This document shows positions 23,810 to 32,477 of a DNA stretch of 64,000 nucleotides, piece after piece. The translations under genes and the position numbers were made by a program. Each line of letters starts with the position of its first letter. Within the stretch, counting starts at the first letter, position 1. The notes below the pieces were generated by a model that saw only the letters and a list, made by a program, of their open reading frames with translations, was not told the origin of the DNA and did no database searches. The DNA is from Pseudomonas sp. G.S.17. GTDB lineage: Bacteria > Pseudomonadota > Gammaproteobacteria > Pseudomonadales > Pseudomonadaceae. The stretch spans positions 3,159,501-3,223,500 of the forward strand of contig NZ_CP151076.1 of assembly GCF_038096165.1 (NCBI RefSeq), read 5' to 3'.

Positions 23810-24778
23810 TTACTTGGCGGCATCGCCGATGGTCATCACGCCAGCCGAGGCCTTGATGCTGTTCGCAACCAGATCCCAGTTGGTGCCGGTGGCCAGTTCA
23901 GCGCTGGCCGGAGACTTGCCGCCGTTCGCGGTGTCCCAGGTGTAGCCCTTCAGACCCAGACCGAAGGTGTAATCGGCCTGCATGGTGGTTTCGATACGCT
24001 CCTTGCCGTTGGAGGTTTCGATGTTGGTGATCAGATCGGAACCATCCATCACCACCGCCGCGCCGTCAGCCAGGCTCAACACCTTCTGCTTGTTCGGGGT
24101 GCCAGCTTCGTACAACGCCGCAGCGTCAGTGATGATCACTGCCTTACCCAGGATGTCGACTACCTGCACACCGCTGAAGCTGAACAGACGGTTCTCGTTG
24201 GCCAGGTTCTGGCCCAGCAGTTTGTGGTACATCGCACCGGTCATGACCTGAGCAACCAGGCGTTGCGAGGCATCACCAAACAGCGCGTGCGCGTTGTTGA
24301 TGGCGATGTAGCTCATGCCGAGAGTGGCCGAAACGTCGTTCGTGGCGGCCGGCTGATTGCCGATAGCAGCAACCAATGCAGAAATGGCGGTGTTCAACTG
24401 GTCCGACATGATTGCTTCGGACAGGTTGCGGCTGATCACTTCCAGTGCTTCTTCCGGGTTCTTCTGCACCCACGACAGCTGGGAAGGCTCCCACAGGATC
24501 GGACCGAAGCCGCCTGCGATCTTCACGGAGTCGTACTGCTTCTGAGCCAGTGGAGTGGCAGCCTGTGCGCCGTTGGCAGCGTAACGATCTACACGGCGTT
24601 GTGCGCCATGCAGGCCAGCCCAGAACGATTCCTGAAGGAAGTCGCCGTCGATGCCCTGCGTAGTGAGTCGGATGGACCCGGCAGAGGCGGCGTTGAATTT
24701 CTCAACGTCCTGAGCCAGCGTTTCAATGGTGATTTTCTTGAGGTACTCGTTGAATACCTTCATGTTCGACAGGGACAT
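23810..24778 (-). CDS. Major capsid protein
   Basis: 322 residues, no obvious delta-domain. MSLSNMKVFNEYLKKITIET, GFGPILWEPSQLSWVQKNPE, MSDQLNTAISALVAAI and HKLLGQNLANENRLFSF resemble a major capsid family found with DUF4055 portals. Directly downstream of the scaffold. Expected to adopt the HK97 fold. Codon use is strongly optimised and the GC3 is high, in line with a major structural protein. Confidence 0.8.
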   Translation of the reverse strand: MSLSNMKVFNEYLKKITIETLAQDVEKFNAASAGSIRLTTQGIDGDFLQESFWAGLHGAQRRVDRYAANGAQAATPLAQKQYDSVKIAGGFGPILWEPSQLSWVQKNPEEALEVISRNLSEAIMSDQLNTAISALVAAIGNQPAATNDVSATLGMSYIAINNAHALFGDASQRLVAQVMTGAMYHKLLGQNLANENRLFSFSGVQVVDILGKAVIITDAAALYEAGTPNKQKVLSLADGAAVVMDGSDLITNIETSNGKERIETTMQADYTFGLGLKGYTWDTANGGKSPASAELATGTNWDLVANSIKASAGVMTIGDAAK

Positions 24779-24787
24779 GGTGACTCC

Positions 24788-25534
24788 TTAATTCGTGGCG
24801 GTCATGGCCTTGATGGCGGCGACTCGGTCGTCTTTGCCTCCGCCAAAATTGCCTTTAGCGTTCGAGTTGGTGTTCTGACCGTTCTGTGCGCCGCTGCCAG
24901 TGGCGTTGGAGCTTTTCAGGATGTGGTCGCGGTGGGGGTACTGCGAGACAAGGGTTTCAATCGCTTCGTCGAAGTCGGCCAATTCACCCGGGCGGGCGCG
25001 GCTGAAAATCTTCTGGCCCTGGCTGTCATAAGCGACAACCTTGCCGTCTTCGATCTTCAGGTTTTGCCCGAAGGTGGCCTGGACCATGTCAGCCGGAACA
25101 GCTAGCTTTTCGGCAATGAACGCCGAGCGAGCGAAGTTGCCGCCGATTTTCTCTGCGTACAGCTGCTGCTCGAAGGTCTGGGCTTTGCCGTTTGCTTCGT
25201 CCAGTTGAGTCTGGAAGGCCTTGCTGATTTCGGTCTTCACCTTCTCGATCTCACCGGCATCCACCAGTGTTTTTGCATCGAGGTTCGCGACAATGCCCAG
25301 CGCTTTTTTGGCCGCTGCGGGGTCGTCGATGCCTTCGAAGGTCTTCACGATCTTCTCAGCGGAGTCGGCGCGCACGCGGTGGTCTTTGGCTTCGGCGTTC
25401 AGTCGGGTGATGGTGGAGCGGGTGCCAGCGGCGTCGAAGGCGACCTCTTTGCCGTCGTCCTCCACGTACACAGGCTTGCCGTCCTGGATTTCAGCGTACT
25501 GCTTGCCATCGACTTCTACGGTTTTCAGTTTCAA
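24788..25534 (-). CDS. Capsid scaffold-like protein
   Basis: 248 residues. The start LKTVEVDGKQYAEIQDGKPV has the Tyr-rich entry of phage scaffold/DUF6651-type proteins; the middle is a predicted coiled coil (DAKTLVDAGEIEKVKTEISK, AFQTQLDEANGKAQTFEQQL); the C-terminus is Asn/Gly-rich with a basic end, as expected for capsid binding. Placed immediately before the capsid gene. No protease motif seen. Confidence 0.7.
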   Translation of the reverse strand: MKLKTVEVDGKQYAEIQDGKPVYVEDDGKEVAFDAAGTRSTITRLNAEAKDHRVRADSAEKIVKTFEGIDDPAAAKKALGIVANLDAKTLVDAGEIEKVKTEISKAFQTQLDEANGKAQTFEQQLYAEKIGGNFARSAFIAEKLAVPADMVQATFGQNLKIEDGKVVAYDSQGQKIFSRARPGELADFDEAIETLVSQYPHRDHILKSSNATGSGAQNGQNTNSNAKGNFGGGKDDRVAAIKAMTATN

Positions 25535-25593
25535 GGTCTTGTCTCCTGCGAGCCATCCGACTCAGTGCGCCCCGTCCATCCGAACAGCGGGCA

Positions 25594-25664
25594 TAAAAAA
25601 GCCCCAGCGGATGCCAGGGCTTGAATTTTGGGTATTAAAAAGCCCGCGCTTGGCGGGCTTTAGG
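25594..25664 (-). terminator. Two tandem hairpin terminators
   Basis: Minus-strand AAGCCC...GGGGCTTTTTT (about 25599-25621) and the bidirectional AAAGCCCGC/GCGGGCTTT (25642-25664). They separate the zinc-ribbon gene from the scaffold gene in the late operon. Confidence 0.65.
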
Positions 25665-25676
25665 TATTCAGCTTGT

Positions 25677-25928
25677 TCAGCAGAGCACTACGCGCTCTCC
25701 GTTGCGATGACAGCTTGCACACAGAACCTGCGGAGTTCCACCAGTGGCCTTGCCGTTCTTCAGCAACATCCCGATCTTCGTAATCATCACCTCGCGACTG
25801 CCGCAGCGGTGGCACTGGATCATGGTCGCGGGCCTAGGCATCTTGCGGATACGAGCCCGCGCCTGCTCGACCGGAGTATCAGGCGCTGGGGTTCCTTCGA
25901 TTACGTGCAGCTTTGGTTTATCAGTCAT
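25677..25928 (-). CDS. Small zinc-ribbon protein
   Basis: 83 residues from MTDKPKLHVIEG. Two CxxC knuckles, CHRCGSREVMI and VLCASCHRNG, 35 residues apart, form a likely zinc ribbon. It overlaps the end region of the head morphogenesis gene. Such proteins are common in Pseudomonas phages between portal and scaffold; role unknown. Confidence 0.6.
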   Translation of the reverse strand: MTDKPKLHVIEGTPAPDTPVEQARARIRKMPRPATMIQCHRCGSREVMITKIGMLLKNGKATGGTPQVLCASCHRNGERVVLC

Positions 25929-25935
25929 GCAGGCA

Positions 25936-27051
25936 TCATAGCCCGGCTTTGGCGAAAGAGGCAGCGTCACGCTCGCGTAGCTGATCGAGAGTGAGCGTTT
26001 TCCCTTGGTCGTTGTAAAACTTGTCCAGAGATAGCCCGCCTTCTCGCATTAGCTTGCCCCGAGCAGGCCCTAGAACTTCGTCCTGGCGTTTCGCGCTCTG
26101 GCCCTTGATCCATTCACCGTAAGTGGTCGAATCAGGCACCTGGCCGTCCATGCTCGCCCTAGTGCCTGGTGGCATATCCTCTTTCGACAAACCAAGCTCT
26201 TCCCATGCCTTGATGATAGGGGTTGAAGTGCTTCGGCAGCGCCAGTGGATTCGGCCTGGGCCGGCAAGCCACGGAATGTCATGACCAACAGGTTGGTGCG
26301 TGTCATTGGTGTATTGCTTGCCGTCACGGATTCGGCATGGGCCGGAAGTATGTCCGTCGAGCGTGCTGTGCCAGCCTACGCCAGCTATCAGGTCGCTGTT
26401 TGCTTGGTAGAACGCATCGCGCGCGCCCTGTGCGGTGTGACTGATCGCCGTCCGCACCATCGCATCAATGTCATTGCGACTGCGATTCAGCAGGCCGTCA
26501 GCATAACCCTCGGACTTGATGCCCATGATGTCGCGAACGATCTGGTCAGTGGTTTGACCGTTGACCATACCGGTGCGGATGGCGTCACGAATGCGAGCCG
26601 CGCGACCCACTTCCAGATCATCCATCCATTCGCCGAGCAATTTTCCCTGAAATGGGCGGCTTGAGGCGATCTTCTGGACCTGAGCAAGATCAATCCTTGC
26701 CAGCGGCACGGCGATAAGCACCTGAGCCGGTAGCGTTGCGGCGAACAGCGCCTGCTGATAGCCGATCTCATAGGGGGCCAGTTCATCTACCGATGCTTTC
26801 AAAACCTCGCCAGCTTGGTCGTATACCTGCTTGTTCAGTTCGCGAACCGATTCAAGCACGGTGTTCATGTAAGTGACAGTGAAGCGATTCGGCCCCATTC
26901 GCTCAACAGCGGCGAGCAGCCTACCCCGCAGATCTTCGTCCGCACGGTTGAGCAGCGCCATGACCTTCCGTACCTCGGCGTTACTCAGGTGCTGCAGGTC
27001 GACGGCGTGCCCTATGGAGGACGACTGAAGCTTCTCGTTGACCGTAGCCAT
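25936..27051 (-). CDS. Head morphogenesis protein (SPP1 gp7 / Mu F-like)
   Basis: 371 residues. A helical N-terminal half is followed by the conserved phage_Mu_F core: RTAISHTAQGARDAFYQAN, then GVGWHSTLDGHTSGPCRIRDG and WLAGPGRIHWRCRSTSTPI. The DGHTSGPCR...H..CRS motif includes cysteines and histidines that may bind metal. A few copies enter the head with the portal. Sits directly after the portal gene, as in SPP1. Confidence 0.85.
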   Translation of the reverse strand: MATVNEKLQSSSIGHAVDLQHLSNAEVRKVMALLNRADEDLRGRLLAAVERMGPNRFTVTYMNTVLESVRELNKQVYDQAGEVLKASVDELAPYEIGYQQALFAATLPAQVLIAVPLARIDLAQVQKIASSRPFQGKLLGEWMDDLEVGRAARIRDAIRTGMVNGQTTDQIVRDIMGIKSEGYADGLLNRSRNDIDAMVRTAISHTAQGARDAFYQANSDLIAGVGWHSTLDGHTSGPCRIRDGKQYTNDTHQPVGHDIPWLAGPGRIHWRCRSTSTPIIKAWEELGLSKEDMPPGTRASMDGQVPDSTTYGEWIKGQSAKRQDEVLGPARGKLMREGGLSLDKFYNDQGKTLTLDQLRERDAASFAKAGL

Positions 27052-28419
27052 TTACATCGCCCCCAGTGCTGGCCCCTGCTCTTCCAGGCGTGCTTTTTCG
27101 TCTTCCCAATCCAGCTCATCGCTGATAACGCCACGACGCTGCATTTCGGAGTACAGGGTTTCATCGCTGATCTTGCCGGCCGCTGCCATGCTGATCAGTG
27201 ACGGCAGACTTACTTCGGGAGCGAAGTCGCTGTCGAAGTTGCCGCGCATCTCGACGTGCCCACCTTCCTTCTCGCCGCGATAGTCCGCGATGATCTGGAG
27301 TATCTGGGCGATGCAGTCACCGAACTGACCAGCCAAACGAGCCAGCGGTGATAGCTCTTGCGCTGCCTCTTCGTTGGCCTGTGCGGCCGTCTTGACCTGC
27401 TGCTTGTCGCGCTGAAGCAGTTTCGCCCCAGCCATGCGCATCTCATCGATCAGGTCTTGCAGCGACTGACGGCCCGAGTCGATTGCAGCCCCGGTGTGCT
27501 CGACGTACTTCGCATTACCATCAGCAGGCATGCGGGTTGCGCTGCCTGAGCTGATGACTAGTTGAAATTGCTCGTCACCGGTGAACACAAACAGCAGCGG
27601 AACACGTGCGACGTGAAGCAGATTGTCTTGGTCGCTCTGTGACTGCCAGTGCTTGACGTTGAGGTATGCCAGTTCCAGCAGCGGAGGTTTAGCCGTCATT
27701 GAGCCGGTGCGGCCGGTGTAGAACGTCACCCACGGGATGTAAGTGAGGCTGGTCGTGCCCTCTTCGAAGATCGCCCAGGCCTTGCCGTTGGCGGAACGGT
27801 AGGTTTTCCAGCTGCCAGGCTCAAGCACGCGGATCTGATCGACGCACTTTGTCCCGAACTCGCCATCAGGGACCTCGATCACTTCGATGTAGCGAACCTG
27901 CACCAGCACGCCCGCGCTGAACCTCCAGCCAAGCACTTGATGCGGCTTGACGATCACCGCGTAGGGCCTGACGCCTGCGGCAACCTCCTCGATCTTGGTC
28001 TTGTAGAGCTTGTTGCCCTCAGCGTCTACGGTCGACTGGTGATCAATGAATGCGTGGCATAGACCGTGGCTCATCCCGTCGCGGAACAGCTCGACTGCCC
28101 ATGAATTGATGTCGTTGCCAGCCAGGTCGATGTCACTGCACAGCGCTTGAATCGATTCCGGAATGTCTTCGCCCAACTGCAATGGTTCGGCGAACACCCG
28201 CGACGTCATGTTGTTGATCGTCTCGGCGTACACCGGGAGTAGCGTGGATAGTGCTAGGCGCTCCTTGTACGTGTCGTCATGCTCGGCGGGGAACTGAGGC
28301 AGCAATGCCTTCCCCGCCCTGCGCATCCCCTGCGTTCCATCCATCAGCGGCGCAACCACGGCCCAATAGGCACGCATGCGGTCCACCGCTGGCAGCGTGG
28401 CGTTTGGGTCGTTGGACAT
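27052..28419 (-). CDS. Portal protein (DUF4055)
   Basis: 455 residues. The DUF4055 start is evident: AVDRMRAYWAVVAPLMDGTQ, then TYKERLALSTLLPVYAETIN and SRVFAEPL. A middle part with GWRFSAGVLVQVRYIEVIEV and a helical C-terminal crown (TAAQANEEAAQELSPLARLA) follow. Placed between large terminase and head morphogenesis, this is the dodecameric DNA gate of the head. The family is known as portals by position rather than by experiment in most phages. Confidence 0.82.
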   Translation of the reverse strand: MSNDPNATLPAVDRMRAYWAVVAPLMDGTQGMRRAGKALLPQFPAEHDDTYKERLALSTLLPVYAETINNMTSRVFAEPLQLGEDIPESIQALCSDIDLAGNDINSWAVELFRDGMSHGLCHAFIDHQSTVDAEGNKLYKTKIEEVAAGVRPYAVIVKPHQVLGWRFSAGVLVQVRYIEVIEVPDGEFGTKCVDQIRVLEPGSWKTYRSANGKAWAIFEEGTTSLTYIPWVTFYTGRTGSMTAKPPLLELAYLNVKHWQSQSDQDNLLHVARVPLLFVFTGDEQFQLVISSGSATRMPADGNAKYVEHTGAAIDSGRQSLQDLIDEMRMAGAKLLQRDKQQVKTAAQANEEAAQELSPLARLAGQFGDCIAQILQIIADYRGEKEGGHVEMRGNFDSDFAPEVSLPSLISMAAAGKISDETLYSEMQRRGVISDELDWEDEKARLEEQGPALGAM

Positions 28420-28421
28420 AA

Positions 28422-29906
28422 TCAGATTCTCAGAGGTGAAGTGGATGCGGTACGTATGCGCTTGGTCTTCGCCACAGCGAAGTATCGAAAGGCGTCCGAG
28501 CCGTGAGATGTACTGTCATGGAATGGCTTGTCCTTCCAGCAGCCCCGATTCTCATCCCATTCCTTGCGGTAGTTTTCGAGGTGGCCGATGCCTTCTTCAC
28601 ATTTGGATTCGTCGAAGACGCAAAGGGCCAGGATCTCCCGGGCCGATTCAATGCCGTCATCGACGCCAGTCCTTGGAACGACCTGGAACTTGATGGAATA
28701 CCGCTCGCCATCGATCTCGTAGCCCTCTTTGGCGATGTCCTTGCGGCTCTTGGCATCGCTGCCGAACTCCCGGTTCTCGATGTCGTGCGGCCCCCAGTGC
28801 TCGGAGTAGGTGTAACCCTTATCCTTAAGCACCTTCATGTAATGGCGCAGGCCTTCGCCGGAGTTCTCGTAGTAGTCGATCACGTGGTATTCGGTACCGA
28901 TCTGACGCACGAACCAGATGGCCGTTGAGTCGCCGACACCGATGTCCCAGAACGTCATCACCGGCTGGTGACTGTTGTTCGGAATGACGCCAATCCGCTT
29001 GTTCGCGTACAGCTTGGCGAACTGCTTGGCGTAATAGGCCCCTTCGACAGACTGCTGGAAGGCCTCGGTCGGTATCGACGGGTATTCCCGCTTCATGTCG
29101 TCGCCGAGTGTTTTCTCTTTGGCGGCATACCAAGCACGCTGACCGGGACTCGTGACGATCCCATGCTTGGCCAGCAGCTCGTTGAAGTAGTCGGTCAGGC
29201 GTTGCGGGATGACGACATCATCCGCGTCCAGCGAATACTTCGGCGCAGTCCACCAAGTGAAAAAGAAGAACTTCCAGTCCAGCTTACCCAGCGGCGTGCC
29301 CGATAGCGCTTGCTTCTCGGCACTCTGCGAGTAGTCGAAGAAGTAGCCAGCACGACCTTCAGCGGTCGACTCAATAGTGATGAAGCAGTCTGCAGCTACT
29401 GCCTCGAACGCGCCCGTTACGATCTCCCTTGCCTTGTATGGAGCCTTGGCGCAGATCTTCCCGAACTCGGACACGTGCAGATAGCGCAGCGTGCCGCCCC
29501 GGAATGACGTGGAGACGTAAAGCGATCCGCCTTTGCTGAATACAAGCTCCCCGGCCGCGTCATTGCGCGCTGGGTTAGCTGCGCGTATCTCGGCGGGCAG
29601 GTTGTCGTAGGCGTATTTCACTTTCTCCCTGAACAGCCTGTGAGCGTCAGGAAGGGTGTGAGCGATCAGCGCGCACTTGGCAGCCTCAAATAGGGCCGCA
29701 TCTAGCTGGATGATGCACTGGGCGGTCGTGAAACCAATCTGGCGAGCCTTGAGGATCAGGTTCCGTGTGTGCAGTCCCGAGAAATACTCAACCTGTTCTG
29801 GTCGCATGCGAAAGCGGACTTGCTTGCCGTCCTCATTTGTCACGAAGTACAGGTGATTCAAACGCCAGTATTTGTCCCGGAGCAGCTTTATGTGCTCAGG
29901 CTTCAT
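28422..29906 (-). CDS. Terminase large subunit
   Basis: 494 residues. ATPase: Walker A-like KARQIGFTT (residues 53-61), Walker B region LRYLHVSEFG (141-150) and coupling motif ITIEST (177-182). Nuclease: MTFWDIGVGDSTAIW with Asp near 322, PHDIENREFG and a late HGSDAFRYFA, forming the RNase H-like metal site. The enzyme cuts concatemers and pumps DNA into the prohead. Starts 2 bp after the small subunit stop. The type of packaging (cos or pac) cannot be told from the sequence alone. Confidence 0.92.
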   Translation of the reverse strand: MKPEHIKLLRDKYWRLNHLYFVTNEDGKQVRFRMRPEQVEYFSGLHTRNLILKARQIGFTTAQCIIQLDAALFEAAKCALIAHTLPDAHRLFREKVKYAYDNLPAEIRAANPARNDAAGELVFSKGGSLYVSTSFRGGTLRYLHVSEFGKICAKAPYKAREIVTGAFEAVAADCFITIESTAEGRAGYFFDYSQSAEKQALSGTPLGKLDWKFFFFTWWTAPKYSLDADDVVIPQRLTDYFNELLAKHGIVTSPGQRAWYAAKEKTLGDDMKREYPSIPTEAFQQSVEGAYYAKQFAKLYANKRIGVIPNNSHQPVMTFWDIGVGDSTAIWFVRQIGTEYHVIDYYENSGEGLRHYMKVLKDKGYTYSEHWGPHDIENREFGSDAKSRKDIAKEGYEIDGERYSIKFQVVPRTGVDDGIESAREILALCVFDESKCEEGIGHLENYRKEWDENRGCWKDKPFHDSTSHGSDAFRYFAVAKTKRIRTASTSPLRI

Positions 29907-29907
29907 G

Positions 29908-30516
29908 TCAGGCGTCCTTCGATAGATCGTCCATCATTTTGGATAGTTCGTCGGCATCGTTGCCGCCAGCCTTGCTGTCGAGGTCGTAGGCTTGTCGCTC
30001 CAGGCTGATCAGCGTCTTCAGTGTTTCCGCCATTTCCTTCATGGTCTTGGATCGGCCCGGCAAGTCGATGATCTTCTGGTAAAGGTCGTTTCGCTTGTCC
30101 TGGCCGCTGTCGTCCGGGTCGCGCATCAACTCGCCAAGCTCTTCGAACAGCTGTCGGTTATCGGTCAGCCCTTCCAATTCATCCAACAACTTATTGGTCA
30201 GTCGCCGGCCGCGCGAGATGTCGCCACGGTGAGCCATGCGTATGCTCGCAATGACCTCAGCGTTGACCTCGATTATCTCTCTTTCGGTATCCGCCTGTTT
30301 GGTGGATACCAGAGTGGATACCGTGCGCTTGGATACCAGCGCATCAGCCTTGGCCTGGATCTTTGCCTTGAGGTTTCGCTCCCAGCCATCCCGCTTGGCG
30401 CGCTTGTTGATTGCGCCGTGTGTGATGCCTTGGGTTGATGCGATTTCTCGGATGGAAAGCAGACCGGCCCGGTAGGCGCGTTCGATGGCCTCCCAGTCGG
30501 GGTGCATGGTTGTCAT
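29908..30516 (-). CDS. Terminase small subunit
   Basis: 202 residues. N-terminal HTH (DWEAIERAYRAGLLSIREIA then GITHGAINKRAKRDGWERNL) is the DNA-recognition domain of phage_terp/Terminase_2-like small subunits. A helical oligomerisation part follows, ending in an acidic tail (GGNDADELSKMMDDLSKDA). It selects phage DNA and activates the large subunit. Confidence 0.85.
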   Translation of the reverse strand: MTTMHPDWEAIERAYRAGLLSIREIASTQGITHGAINKRAKRDGWERNLKAKIQAKADALVSKRTVSTLVSTKQADTEREIIEVNAEVIASIRMAHRGDISRGRRLTNKLLDELEGLTDNRQLFEELGELMRDPDDSGQDKRNDLYQKIIDLPGRSKTMKEMAETLKTLISLERQAYDLDSKAGGNDADELSKMMDDLSKDA

Positions 30517-30525
30517 GGGGAATCC

Positions 30526-30777
30526 TTAATCGTCAGTATCCAGCAGCACGTCAATCACCTTCTGCTCACCCAGCCGCATCGCACCCAGGCATTGCAGGTC
30601 ATCGCATTTAGGTCCAAGCCCGAACACAGTTACCTGACCTTTCGGGCCGATCATGGTCAAAGCACCGACAGTGCATTCCGGATGTACACCGGCATCGAGG
30701 TCGTCAGCGATCTTGCGCAGCGTCTTGGCGGCGTCCCTCCAGCCTTCGCGCTTCAACTCGACGACCTTCATTGGCAC
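30526..30777 (-). CDS. Unknown small phage protein
   Basis: 83 residues: helical start (KVVELKREGWRDAAKTLRKI) then a strand-rich TVGALTMIGPKGQVTVFGLG and a C-terminal helix. Overlaps the preceding gene by 10 bp. No named family. Confidence 0.55.
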   Translation of the reverse strand: MPMKVVELKREGWRDAAKTLRKIADDLDAGVHPECTVGALTMIGPKGQVTVFGLGPKCDDLQCLGAMRLGEQKVIDVLLDTDD

Positions 30778-30959
30778 ACCATCAGGTGAGTTTCTTTGTG
30801 GGCATGCCCGTGCAGGAGCGAGACAATGAAACCCTGCGGCAGTCCAGCCTCCTTGGCGGCATCGATAGCCTTGGCGATTGCACCATCCAGCGCCTCAATG
30901 GCTTCGTTGACTTCAGGCCCTACCGGCAGCGCGTGACGGATGCGCGTGACGTTGGTCAT
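30768..30959 (-). CDS. Unknown small phage protein
   Basis: 63 residues from MTNVTRIRHALPVGPEVN, coupled by TGATG to the tiny gene upstream. Helical, with DAAKEAGLPQGFIVSLLHGH and HKE..LMV. Similar short proteins accompany terminase genes in Pseudomonas prophages; function unknown. Confidence 0.55.
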   Translation of the reverse strand: MTNVTRIRHALPVGPEVNEAIEALDGAIAKAIDAAKEAGLPQGFIVSLLHGHAHKETHLMVCQ

Positions 30960-31090
30960 CAGGACACCTCGCAAACTGGCCAGATACTGCGGGCAAATGC
31001 CAACGCCGATACAGGGTCGTGGTCTTCTTGCATGATCATGGGGAATGGTGGATAGCCGGGGGTGGTAACGTGCCAGGACTTCTTGGTCAC
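30959..31090 (-). CDS. Tiny coupled phage protein (43 aa)
   Basis: GTG start overlapping the stop of the 31087 gene (ATGTGA) and a stop overlapping the next start (TGATG). Such overlap at both ends argues for a real gene despite its size. Contains HVTTPGYPPFPMIMQEDHDP and ARSIWPVCEVS, a pattern I associate with small phage proteins in this position. Confidence 0.5.
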   Translation of the reverse strand: MTKKSWHVTTPGYPPFPMIMQEDHDPVSALAFARSIWPVCEVS

Positions 31091-31335
31091 ATGTTCTTCA
31101 TGCCCAGGAAGGCCTCTTGAACCCGTGCAGACCACTCAGCCTTCGGGAATGAATAGGCGTAGAGGAAGGCAATCAGCTCCCCCGAACCGAACCCACCGCG
31201 GCATCCGCCCGTCACCATCGCTTCCTGGCTGCCGTACATATGACAGTAGACCTCGTAGGCGCGCATGGTCACCGTCTTCGGGGCGCGCGCCTTACCCTTG
31301 CAACTCGTCTGAACCGGATGGACTTCAATATCCAT
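31087..31335 (-). CDS. Unknown small phage protein (82 aa)
   Basis: Start chosen at the ATG behind GAGGTGAT. Composition: basic N-terminus, then MRAYEVYCHMYGSQEAMVTG and GELIAFLYAYSFP. A short alpha/beta protein between spanins and terminase. No family recognised. Confidence 0.55.
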   Translation of the reverse strand: MDIEVHPVQTSCKGKARAPKTVTMRAYEVYCHMYGSQEAMVTGGCRGGFGSGELIAFLYAYSFPKAEWSARVQEAFLGMKNM

Positions 31336-31384
31336 GGGTATCACCTCGCGCCACGAAACGGCGCATCTGAAATCGTGGCGCGGA

Positions 31385-31651
31385 TTATTTGCTCTGACTT
31401 CGCACGATCTGCGCATCAACTTGATCTGCGCAGGTGTCGAGCAGCTTCACCGCCTGATTCTTCAACTCCCAAAGCTGGCCGTTGTCGGTGAGGTCTTCAT
31501 CCTCTACCCGCTCACACGGCACCAACTCGGGCGCTTCAATTCTTAACGCGCTGGTCTTTGTTACTACCAGGGGCTTTGCCGCGCAGGCCGTCAGGAAGAG
31601 GCTGATTAGCCCAATCACGAACAGGCTTGCTGTTGCGCTTGAGAGTTTCAA
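31385..31651 (-). CDS. Rz1: Outer-membrane spanin Rz1 (lipoprotein, TTG start)
   Basis: 88 residues, TTG start preceded by AGGAAGGAA, chosen because it gives a lipoprotein signal: KLSSATASLFVIGLISLFL then TAC with the lipobox cysteine. The mature part is proline-poor relative to lambda Rz1 but has two later cysteines (PCE and DTCAD). The gene begins inside Rz in another frame and runs 151 bp beyond it, the normal overlapping Rz/Rz1 layout. With Rz it fuses the two membranes at lysis. Confidence 0.75.
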   Translation of the reverse strand: MKLSSATASLFVIGLISLFLTACAAKPLVVTKTSALRIEAPELVPCERVEDEDLTDNGQLWELKNQAVKLLDTCADQVDAQIVRSQSK

Positions 31652-31913
31652 ATTCCTTCCTCGCTTGTTTGGCCTTGTCTTCACTGGCCTTGATGCGTCT
31701 TGCCAGGTCTGCGGTGTATGCGGCATTGCGCAGGGCTTCGGCGCGCAGCGTGGTGATGGTGGCCTGGCTCTCGACGTTGGCCGCGAAGGCTTTTGTCTTC
31801 TCGCCAGTTTCGAATGCCACCTCGCCGCGAAGGGCAATGACGCGCGACTGCTGAATGCCCACCAGTAGCAGGCCGACCAGGGCGATAATGATTGCTGCTG
31901 CGAACGCCTTCAT
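31536..31913 (-). CDS. Rz: Inner-membrane spanin Rz
   Basis: 125 residues. A single N-terminal membrane anchor (AAAIIIALVGLLLVGIQQS) is followed by a periplasmic coiled coil (residues 25-100, rich in A/E/R/K), the i-spanin layout. It overlaps the holin stop by ATGA and encodes Rz1 in the +1 frame of its last third. Confidence 0.82.
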   Translation of the reverse strand: MKAFAAAIIIALVGLLLVGIQQSRVIALRGEVAFETGEKTKAFAANVESQATITTLRAEALRNAAYTADLARRIKASEDKAKQARKEFETLKRNSKPVRDWANQPLPDGLRGKAPGSNKDQRVKN

Positions 31914-32233
31914 GCTGAATCCGCCTTGCGACCAAGAAAACGAGTCACCAGCTCACGGATGGCAGTAACGCCGAGGAACCCAATAGCCCCTCCAGCAGCA
32001 ACCGACAAACTCGATGGCCAGGCCATCCACTCAATCACGCTACTGGCAGACAAACTCAGCCCGCCACAGATCAGCGCCTCGAAGAAGATCCGGCGCTTGC
32101 TGGTTTCTTTGGCGTCGTACAGCACGCGCAATAGGGAGATGAGGATCGCCATGATTGCGCCCTGCCACAGTGGATTACTGAGAGCCACCCAGAGTGCGGC
32201 CCATGTGTCTGGTTTTTCAGGCATGGTCGACAT
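31910..32233 (-). CDS. Phage holin, lambda-type
   Basis: 107 residues, start at MSTMPEK behind GGGAGC; a second ATG lies three codons on (MPEK), reminiscent of the dual start of lambda S, where the longer form inhibits. Three hydrophobic segments are visible: WQGAIMAILISLLRVLY, FEALICGGLSLSASSVIEWM and LSVAAGGAIGFLGVTAI. The tail is short and basic. Forms the membrane lesion that triggers lysis. Confidence 0.85.
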   Translation of the reverse strand: MSTMPEKPDTWAALWVALSNPLWQGAIMAILISLLRVLYDAKETSKRRIFFEALICGGLSLSASSVIEWMAWPSSLSVAAGGAIGFLGVTAIRELVTRFLGRKADSA

Positions 32234-32261
32234 TCCGGTTCGCTCCCTTTCGGGGATTAAT

Positions 32262-32284
32262 AAAAAAGGCCGGTGTGAGCGGCC
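32262..32284 (-). terminator. Late leader terminator (tR'-like), proximal to holin
   Basis: Minus-strand stem GGCCG-ctcacac-CGGCC then TTTTTTATT, just upstream of the holin ribosome-binding site. Second of two tandem terminators after the putative late promoter. Confidence 0.75.
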
Positions 32285-32362
32285 AAGCGCTGGGGAGCAG
32301 CGGCGATTTGAATCAGCCCCAGCAGCACTCCCAGCCATAGCAATGGGTGTGGTGGGGCCGAA

Positions 32363-32392
32363 AACGCAAAAACCCGGCGCGGTGGCCGGGTT
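32363..32392 (-). terminator. Late leader terminator (tR'-like), distal
   Basis: Stem AAACCCGGC/GCCGGGTTT, then TTTGCG on the minus strand; works in both orientations. It lies about 60 bp after the putative late promoter and would stop transcription unless a Q-like factor acts. Confidence 0.7.
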
Positions 32393-32442
32393 TCGTTTGT
32401 CGCTTGCATCACCTACATGCGCAAGTACGACAGGATGGGTGA

Positions 32443-32472
32443 ATAATCGGCGAACCGGCAGGCCCCTGTCAA
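32443..32472 (-). promoter_or_regulatory. Putative late promoter pR'
   Basis: On the minus strand TTGACA (32472-32467, perfect -35), an 18-bp spacer and GATTAT (32448-32443). It lies directly after the Q-position gene and before two tandem terminators and the lysis genes, exactly the lambda pR' arrangement. Confidence 0.65.
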
Positions 32473-32477
32473 GACCC

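Noticed and set aside
23777..25105. 442-aa plus-strand frame
   Set aside because: Antisense to capsid and scaffold genes, which are clearly real.
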